Below, in pieces: positions 35,979 to 41,735 of a DNA stretch of 41,735 bases. Each line of letters opens with the position of its first letter. Position 1 is the stretch's first letter. Origin of the DNA: Gammaproteobacteria bacterium (GTDB lineage: Bacteria; Pseudomonadota; Gammaproteobacteria; Pseudomonadales; Azotimanducaceae); NCBI GenBank assembly GCA_009841635.1, contig VXLJ01000004.1:1-41735 (forward strand), given 5' to 3'. The notes beneath the pieces were generated by a model. That model had not been told where the DNA came from and made no database searches. It was given only the letters and a program-made list of their open reading frames with translations. Both the position numbers and the translations under genes were made by a program.

Positions 35979-37973
35979 GTGACCACTGAAACCTACGCCT
36001 TTCAAACCGAAGCGCAGAAGCTTCTGAAACTCATGATCAACTCGTTGTACTCGAACCGCGAGGTTTTCTTGCGGGAGTTGATCTCTAATGCCGCCGATGC
36101 GATCGACAAACTGCGGTTCGATTCACTATCAGATGGCTCGCTGTTAGGCGACGACGCCGAACTGAGTATTTGGATCAAGTTCGATGCAGCTGAGCACAAA
36201 TTGACGATCCAGGACAACGGGATCGGTATGACCCGCGAGGAATTGATCGAAAACTTAGGCACGATTGCAAAGTCTGGCACCGAGCAGTTCTTCGAGATGT
36301 TGAATGAGGAGCAACAGGAAGCATCGCAGCTAATTGGGCAATTTGGTGTTGGCTTCTATAGTGCGTTTCTAGTGGCTGACAACATCGAGGTGACCAGCCG
36401 TAAGGCAGGCACGGAGCAAGCCGCTAAATGGATTTCTAGCGGTGAAGCGGACTTTTCAATTGAGGACATCGATGCTCACCCGCGCGGTACAACCATCGAG
36501 TTGACGCTGAAAGAAGACGCTTACGAGTTCGCGGATGAGTTTAGATTGCGAAACGTGGTGAAGCAATACAGCGACCACGTCGACGTGCCAGTTTGGCTTG
36601 AGGACATCGCGCCGGCAGCCGAATCTGAAGAAGACGCAACGGACTCGGACGTGGAATCGGATGATGTCGAATCAGCGCCTACCAAAAAAGAGCCGAGTCA
36701 GATCAACTCCGCTGTCGCTCTTTGGACCCGTGACAAGAACGCAATCACGGATGACGAGTACAAAGAGTTTTACAAGGGCATCTCGCACGATTTCCAAGAT
36801 CCACTGGTTTGGGCTCACAACAAGATCGAAGGCAAGGTGGATTACACAAGCCTGCTATTCGTTCCTAGCAAAGCGCCGTTTTTCTTTGGTATGCGCGAGC
36901 AGACCGAAGGACTGAAACTCTATGCGCAACGAGTGTTCATCACGGATCAGCTTGAGTTGTTCTTGCCAGCATACTTCAATTTCGTCAAAGGCGTCGTTGA
37001 TATTCGCGACCTGCCACTCAATATGTCACGTGAGACGATTCAAGAAAACGATCAAATCCGTACGGTGCGGAACGCCGTCATCAAGCGCATCATTGATAGT
37101 TTGCTCAGTTTTGCTAATAAAGATGCCGACGCCTATAACGACTTTTGGTCCGAATTTGGACAAACGATGAAGTACGCCTACTCGTGGGATGAACCGTACA
37201 ACGAGAGCTACTACAAGCTTTTGCGGTTCGCATCGACTCACGGTGAAGGCGCAGAGCAGACCACATCTTTGGCAGACTATGTTGAACGCGCGAACGAGGC
37301 ACAAAAACACATCTACTTTCTCGTAGGCGAATCTGCTACTAGTTTGCGCAACAACCCGCTGCTCGAGCACTATGAGAAAGCCGGCATCGAAGTGCTTTTG
37401 CTTGGCGATGACTTTGACTCCGACACCGTGGCACGATTCAAGGACTTCAGTGAAAAATCATTTAAGGATATTTCTCTCACGGACGTCGAATTACCTACCA
37501 TCAAGCAGACAGATAGCGAGGATGAGGCTGACGCCGCTAGCGAGGCGCGTTCAGACGATACCGACGCTACGATTGAAACCGTAGAGACGGTCGACGACGA
37601 GCTGCTTGAACGGATCAAAAAAGTGCTTGAAGACGAGGACCTCTCGGACATATCGGCTTCGGAACGTTTGCATGAATCGGCTTCTTGCTTAGTGCGCGAA
37701 CGACCTTGGCTGAGTCGCGGCGTTCGACACATGCTGAAAGAGACAAATCAACTCTTCGGGATGGCGGACGAAGCCAAACTAGCGCTTGAACTAAACATGT
37801 CTCATCCGTTGGTCCAGCGTTTGCGTGAAGTTGAAGGCGAGCAATTTGACGACTTGGTCCGCACGTTGCTTGATCAAGCTCGACTTGCGTACGGTTCGCT
37901 TGATGTCGATACAGCAGCTTATGTGCGACGCGTCAATGGGATATTGACAGACCTGCTTGGAAAAGCTGCATGA
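35979..37973 (+). CDS. htpG: Chaperone HtpG (Hsp90)
   Basis: HtpG is the bacterial Hsp90. The N-terminal ATPase has ELISNAADAIDKLRF, DNGIGMTREELIENLGTIAKSG and IGQFGVGFYSAFLVAD. The middle domain (DLPLNMSRETIQEN) and C-terminal dimerisation domain are complete. The protein has 664 residues against 624 for E. coli; the difference is mainly in two acidic, low-complexity insertions at about 212-238 and 509-538. The start is GTG 35979; no earlier ATG is in frame, and no Shine-Dalgarno sequence is seen. I found no heat-shock sigma-32 promoter in the 108-base gap. Its end overlaps gpsA as ATGA. Confidence 0.96.
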   Translation: MTTETYAFQTEAQKLLKLMINSLYSNREVFLRELISNAADAIDKLRFDSLSDGSLLGDDAELSIWIKFDAAEHKLTIQDNGIGMTREELIENLGTIAKSGTEQFFEMLNEEQQEASQLIGQFGVGFYSAFLVADNIEVTSRKAGTEQAAKWISSGEADFSIEDIDAHPRGTTIELTLKEDAYEFADEFRLRNVVKQYSDHVDVPVWLEDIAPAAESEEDATDSDVESDDVESAPTKKEPSQINSAVALWTRDKNAITDDEYKEFYKGISHDFQDPLVWAHNKIEGKVDYTSLLFVPSKAPFFFGMREQTEGLKLYAQRVFITDQLELFLPAYFNFVKGVVDIRDLPLNMSRETIQENDQIRTVRNAVIKRIIDSLLSFANKDADAYNDFWSEFGQTMKYAYSWDEPYNESYYKLLRFASTHGEGAEQTTSLADYVERANEAQKHIYFLVGESATSLRNNPLLEHYEKAGIEVLLLGDDFDSDTVARFKDFSEKSFKDISLTDVELPTIKQTDSEDEADAASEARSDDTDATIETVETVDDELLERIKKVLEDEDLSDISASERLHESASCLVRERPWLSRGVRHMLKETNQLFGMADEAKLALELNMSHPLVQRLREVEGEQFDDLVRTLLDQARLAYGSLDVDTAAYVRRVNGILTDLLGKAA

Positions 37974-38977
37974 GAGTAGCCGTAGTCGGCGCTGGAAATT
38001 TCGGGACCGTCATCGCAAACATCGTTGCGCGCAATGGCTGCGAGACTTACTTGGTTGTTCGCAACCAAAACCAACTTGAGGACATGCTGCGTGACCGCGA
38101 AAACAAGCGTTATTTGCCGGGTTATAAGTTAGCCGATGACGTCCGCCCAACTGCAGATTTACAGCTTGCAGCAGGTGAGAGTGAATTACTTTTTATTACG
38201 GTGCCGAGTACATCCTTTAGACAAGCAGCAAAAGCGTTGCGGCCGTATGTCAAACCTAGCGCGTTTGTGATCAGTGGCACGAAAGGGGTGGAAGCGACCA
38301 ACTTTCGTCTTATGAGTCAGATTGTGGCGGATGAAATTCCGCAAGGCATAGTCGGTGTGCTTAGCGGTCCGAACCTGGCCGAAGAAATCGCTGCGGGTTT
38401 ATTCGCGGGTACCGTGATTGCAAGCAAAGACCCAAAGCTAGTCGCTACTGTGCAGGAATATTTGCAGAGTTCACGGTTTCGGGTTTATGGCAACTCTGAT
38501 GTATATGGCGTTGAACTTGGTGGTGCGCTTAAGAATATCTACGCGATTATTTGCGGCATGGCAACCACGCTGCAGGTCGGGCAAAATGCGCTAGCGATGG
38601 TCATGACGCGAAGTTTGGCGGAAATGAACCGTTTTGCGAAGCGTATGGATGCGAACGCAATTACTTTTCTAGGTCTAGCTGGTGTCGGCGATCTGATCGC
38701 GACCTGTTCTTCTGAACATTCGAGAAATTTTCAGCTCGGTCGAGAAATTGCAAGAGGTTTAACCCTCGATGAAGCCCAGACAAAACTAGGCAAGTTAGCA
38801 GAAGGTGTGAACACTCTACAGGTAGTTTTTGATAAGAAGGAAGAACTTGGCGTCTATATGCCACTAGTCGACGGGCTTTACCGGGTATTGTTTAGGAATG
38901 AAAATATGCTATCGGTCATCGGCGAACTCATGACCTCCGTACAACAGCCTGATGTTGAGAGCATTTCCGCCGTTTAG
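37970..38977 (+). CDS. gpsA: Glycerol-3-phosphate dehydrogenase [NAD(P)+]
   Basis: GpsA reduces dihydroxyacetone phosphate to sn-glycerol 3-phosphate for phospholipids. The 335 residues start with the NAD site VAVVGAGNFGT; SGTKGVEA, GVLSGPNLAEEIA and VELGGALKNIYAI follow, with the catalytic lysine near 188 in the last. FLGLAGVGDLIATCSSEHSRNF is the substrate block. The GPNLAEEIA/NFGTVIAN version resembles the Pseudomonas-type enzyme. The ATG overlaps the htpG stop by four bases, so it is translated from the htpG message, an unusual pairing. Confidence 0.95.
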   Translation: MRVAVVGAGNFGTVIANIVARNGCETYLVVRNQNQLEDMLRDRENKRYLPGYKLADDVRPTADLQLAAGESELLFITVPSTSFRQAAKALRPYVKPSAFVISGTKGVEATNFRLMSQIVADEIPQGIVGVLSGPNLAEEIAAGLFAGTVIASKDPKLVATVQEYLQSSRFRVYGNSDVYGVELGGALKNIYAIICGMATTLQVGQNALAMVMTRSLAEMNRFAKRMDANAITFLGLAGVGDLIATCSSEHSRNFQLGREIARGLTLDEAQTKLGKLAEGVNTLQVVFDKKEELGVYMPLVDGLYRVLFRNENMLSVIGELMTSVQQPDVESISAV

Positions 38978-39018
38978 CTCGTAGAAATATCGCGAAACCA
39001 GCCATTTGCATCCAACTT

Positions 39019-39024
39019 TATAAT
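39019..39024 (+). promoter_or_regulatory. -10 element before the DUF4892 gene
   Basis: TATAAT at 39019-39024, ending 11 bases before the ATG at 39036. The -35 region is poor. The leader would be only a few bases long, and no Shine-Dalgarno sequence is present. Confidence 0.4.
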
Positions 39025-39035
39025 CCAAGACATCC

Positions 39036-39944
39036 ATGAAACGATTGTTTTTTTGCGCCATAGCATTAGGCTCGGGCGCGACATTTGCCGATATACCAAG
39101 TGCTTCCGACAGTGATTTACTGTCTAGATATACAGCGTCTACTATCATAAATTTCGAGTTAATCGAAGGCGCTTATGACTTCGTCTACGCGCCAGTGGAC
39201 AAAATAAAACGCGACATTTCGTTTGAAAGCGCGGTGCGATTCACTGGCGCAGGTCAAAAAATAACCTATGAAATGCCGCGTGGTGTCAGTCGCGACGATG
39301 CTTTTAACTGGTATGTGCGCCAATTAGACAGCCTAGGTGCCACTATGCTGTTTACATGTCAAGGACCAGACTGTGGTCGGGCAACGGTTTGGGCGACTCA
39401 AGTATTTCGAGTCCGTGCTTTGTCCGCACCGGATCGACAGCAATCGTACGCGGCGTATGTGCTTGGCGACGATACAGAACAAACATTAGTTGCCTTATAT
39501 GTCGTAGAACGTGGTAATAAACGTGTTAACGCACATATCGAAGAGGTTACACCAAGCGAGGTTGTGACGTTTGACGAAAACCAGGGATTTGCTGACCAGC
39601 TAAACGCTTCTGGCGTGGCGGTGATTCAAAATGTCACACCGGCACGTGACGGTTCAATTGACGCCAGCGCAAAAAGCGTGATATCCGCCATCGGGCAACA
39701 AATGGTGAATCTGCCATCTCGAGACATTTACGTCGTTTGTCATATTCATGCTTCTGGCACTGCGGATCCACTTATCGAGGCGAGCGAACGCTGTGCCAAT
39801 GTGATCACTGAGCAACTCGCGGAAGAAACCACCCTGATGCCTAAAGCGGTCGGCGTTGGTCCGCTGCTACCAGTGGAAGGCCGAAAACACAGTCGTGTCG
39901 AAGTTGTCGTCCCAAGCTTGATGCGTCAGGTTTCACGTCAGTAA
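39036..39944 (+). CDS. DUF4892 protein with OmpA-like C-terminal domain, exported
   Basis: A 302-residue protein with a signal peptide (KRLFFCAIALGSGATFA, cut near residue 18). The middle, with ISFESAVRFTGAGQKITYEM, YVRQLDSLGATMLFTCQGPDCGRA and AAYVLGDDTEQTLVALYVVER, matches DUF4892. The last 90 residues (SIDASAKSVISAIGQQM, VVCHIHASGTAD, SRVEVVVPS) have the order of an OmpA-like peptidoglycan-binding domain. So it is probably a periplasmic or outer-membrane protein. A DUF4892 gene next to gpsA is also seen in Pseudomonas relatives. Function is unknown. Confidence 0.82.
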   Translation: MKRLFFCAIALGSGATFADIPSASDSDLLSRYTASTIINFELIEGAYDFVYAPVDKIKRDISFESAVRFTGAGQKITYEMPRGVSRDDAFNWYVRQLDSLGATMLFTCQGPDCGRATVWATQVFRVRALSAPDRQQSYAAYVLGDDTEQTLVALYVVERGNKRVNAHIEEVTPSEVVTFDENQGFADQLNASGVAVIQNVTPARDGSIDASAKSVISAIGQQMVNLPSRDIYVVCHIHASGTADPLIEASERCANVITEQLAEETTLMPKAVGVGPLLPVEGRKHSRVEVVVPSLMRQVSRQ

Positions 39945-40222
39945 AGACCCATTAGTTTGCAGGCCTTGCAGGCTGGCATTGAAGCGAAGTACCTTCATAT
40001 TAGTCCGGTGTTAGCTTGGGTTTCTATAGGGCTTGTGTAGGAATCAATGGCCAATTGCGACGCAAAAGAGCATTAAGATTTCTCCGCTCAGCACTGCTTG
40101 TGCAAAGCGTTTCGCATCCTAGGCGCTGTGACTCGGGGTTTCGGGGAATAGAGGTTGCTAGTTCAGTCGAGAGGCAAAATCACATATGGCTTTCTTGAGT
40201 AAGCAATAGGCACCTGAACCGA

Positions 40223-40228
40223 TATATA
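40223..40228 (+). promoter_or_regulatory. -10-like TATATA directly before aroC
   Basis: TATATA at 40223-40228 ends four bases before the aroC ATG (40233). If it is a real -10, transcription would start at or just after the ATG; otherwise the promoter lies further upstream in 39945-40222, where nothing clear is seen. Confidence 0.25.
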
Positions 40229-40232
40229 AGCG

Positions 40233-41303
40233 ATGGCAGGTAACACATTTGGGCAGCTGTTCCGCGTGACAACGTTTGGTGAGAGCCATGGTGTCGCGCT
40301 CGGTGCGGTGGTCGACGGCTGTCCACCAGGTATTGAGCTATGCGAGGCGGATCTACAGCGAGATCTTGATCGTCGTAAACCTGGCCAATCCAAGTACACC
40401 ACACAGCGCAAGGAAGATGACCAGGTAAGCATCCTGTCTGGTGTTTTCGAAGGCAGAACGACGGGAACACCTATAGGGTTGTTGATCGAGAATCAGGATC
40501 AACGCAGTCGAGACTATTCAAAAATCAAAGATGTATATCGTCCGTCGCATGCGGATTACACCTACGAAAAGAAGTATGGAATACGCGATTACCGAGGGGG
40601 TGGCCGAGCATCAGCCCGTGAAACTGCTATGCGAGTCGCAGCTGCGGGTATCGCAAAGAAATATCTGCGAGAGCAATTTGGCATAGAAATCACAGGACAT
40701 CTAGCGCAAATTGGCGAATTGACCATTAAGTCATTTGATGAAGATGAGATTACCAACAATGCATTTTTCTGTCCCGATGCTGCATTGGTGCCGAAGATTG
40801 AGCAGTTTATCGATCAACTGCGTCGGGAAGGCGACTCAATTGGCGCAAAAATTGGCTTGATCGTAAGAAATGTACCCGTTGGCTTAGGCGAACCTGTTTT
40901 TAGCAAGTTGGATGCCGATTTAGCAAGCGCGATGATAGGTATCAATGCTGTAAGAGGCGTTGAGTTCGGCGATGGGTTTGCCGTTGTCGAAAAGCGGGGT
41001 AGCGAAAACCGAGATGAAATGGATGAGCACGGTTTTCTAAGCAATACGGCTGGTGGCGTTCTAGGCGGTATATCTTCAGGTCAGGATATTTCGTTGAGCG
41101 TTGCGCTAAAACCGACATCGAGCATTACGAAGCCAGGTCAAACGCAAGACACTACGGGTTCCGTTACCGAAATTAGTACGACGGGTAGGCATGATCCTTG
41201 TGTTGGGCTTCGTGCGGTACCGATTGTGGAAGCCATGGCAGCACTGGTCTTGATGGATCACTGCTTACGCGATGTTGCGCAAAATCGCACCGTCAAGCGC
41301 TAA
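40233..41303 (+). CDS. aroC: Chorismate synthase
   Basis: AroC converts 5-enolpyruvylshikimate-3-phosphate to chorismate using reduced FMN without net redox change. The 356 residues match the family. The signatures are [54 protein letters not shown] and [20 protein letters not shown]. It has a 288-base gap upstream with no gene and no Shine-Dalgarno sequence. Immediately after it AAGCGC (41295-41300) pairs with GCGCTT (41306-41311), spanning the stop codon, but no T run follows. Confidence 0.96.
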   Translation: MAGNTFGQLFRVTTFGESHGVALGAVVDGCPPGIELCEADLQRDLDRRKPGQSKYTTQRKEDDQVSILSGVFEGRTTGTPIGLLIENQDQRSRDYSKIKDVYRPSHADYTYEKKYGIRDYRGGGRASARETAMRVAAAGIAKKYLREQFGIEITGHLAQIGELTIKSFDEDEITNNAFFCPDAALVPKIEQFIDQLRREGDSIGAKIGLIVRNVPVGLGEPVFSKLDADLASAMIGINAVRGVEFGDGFAVVEKRGSENRDEMDEHGFLSNTAGGVLGGISSGQDISLSVALKPTSSITKPGQTQDTTGSVTEISTTGRHDPCVGLRAVPIVEAMAALVLMDHCLRDVAQNRTVKR

Positions 41304-41735
41304 CCGCGCTTAGAAGAGATCTCCTATTCAGCCCGCCAAAGCTTTACAAAGTAAACACTACGGCTTCCCATCCTCTTTTCGGAATGCGTCGAAAAGAAAT
41401 CAAACAAACTACATAACGACAAAAAAAGCAAAACCCAAATTTTTATTTTGGTATGTTTCAGGAACTCTAAATATTTCTGTAGATATGAAAATATCTCACG
41501 ATAGATGCAGTCAGATTCCTTAAAAAACTAATTTCAAAATACTGAATTTTTACTAGCTTAGACTTAATCGGATTTTTCTTAATTTCAGTATGAAGTATTT
41601 TTTCAGGGTGAGGCTAATTTGTTGTTTCTATGAAATTTGGTGGATATGTATTTTTAAAGGAAATCATCGTCTTGATTAGACATTGAGAAAGGGGTGGCTT
41701 CGGCCATAGAGCAACTTATACATAATCCAGAAAGG
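41304..41735. other. AT-rich region after aroC, no gene seen
   Basis: This 432-base end of the window is much richer in A and T than the rest and shows no ORF with family resemblance; the longest candidates are 12 and 29 codons. An 8-base inverted repeat, ATACTGAA and TTCAGTAT about 48 bases apart, lies near 41541 and 41587. The shift in composition may mark a non-coding gap or the edge of a region of different origin beyond the window. Confidence 0.5.

Noticed and set aside
40016-40198. 60-codon ORF before aroC
   Set aside because: No ribosome binding site, no recognisable domain, and a composition like the surrounding non-coding DNA.
41463-41495. Possible sixth copy of the recurring motif (CTGTAGATATGAA)
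   Set aside because: One base short in the core, TAATT absent at the right distance; not counted.

Overview
The window looks like the chromosome of a gammaproteobacterium of roughly 50% GC. Three kinds of evidence point that way. The order ypjD / ffh / rpsP-rimM-trmD-rplS / xerD-dsbC is gammaproteobacterial. GpsA, LeuA, CysH and DUF4892 read like Pseudomonas-type proteins. Menaquinone-type or Gram-positive features are absent. No rRNA, tRNA, insertion sequence, phage gene or CRISPR array was found. Genus cannot be told from the sequence.

Layout. 0-1.0 kb (minus): the assimilatory APS reductase cysH and a thioredoxin-like partner cut by the window edge. 1.75-5.4 kb (plus): 2-methylcitrate cycle genes prpB, prpC, prpD for propionyl-CoA oxidation, then a gamma-carbonic-anhydrase-like protein and purT. 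7.2-9.1 kb: leuA behind a likely leucine attenuator with a Leu-rich leader peptide. 9.2-11.4 kb (minus): a CorC/HlyC-type membrane protein and ypjD, divergent from ffh. 11.5-16.9 kb (plus): ffh, rpsP-rimM-trmD-rplS, xerD, dsbC. 17.1-20.3 kb: sdhCDAB. 21.0-27.2 kb: six genes of mixed orientation (flavin-dependent oxidoreductase, two alpha/beta hydrolases, a Coq4-like protein, a Gfo/Idh/MocA dehydrogenase, a DUF4268 nuclease-like protein). 27.8-35.9 kb: sucA, sucB, lpdA, a tiny membrane protein, sucC, sucD. 36.0-41.3 kb: htpG, gpsA, a DUF4892 envelope protein, aroC. The last 430 bases are AT-rich and show no gene.

How the genes work together. Propionate enters as 2-methylcitrate through PrpC, PrpD and PrpB and yields succinate and pyruvate. 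SdhCDAB oxidises succinate. SucAB-LpdA and SucCD supply the 2-oxoglutarate to succinate section. The prp, sdh and suc blocks are therefore metabolically linked.

The most interesting observation is a recurring non-coding motif: TAATT, four variable bases, then TAWCTWRTTGATAT. There is one copy upstream of prpB, one upstream of sdhC, one just after sdhB, and two upstream of sucA. All five are on the plus strand at identical internal spacing. It could be the site of an unnamed regulator of propionate/TCA genes, or a small repeat element. Other points of interest are the leuA attenuator whose leader ORF starts almost at the predicted transcription start, a strong hairpin in the sdhC leader, a 115-residue acidic tail on ribosomal protein bS16, and a hydrolase whose first strand has no ordinary start codon.
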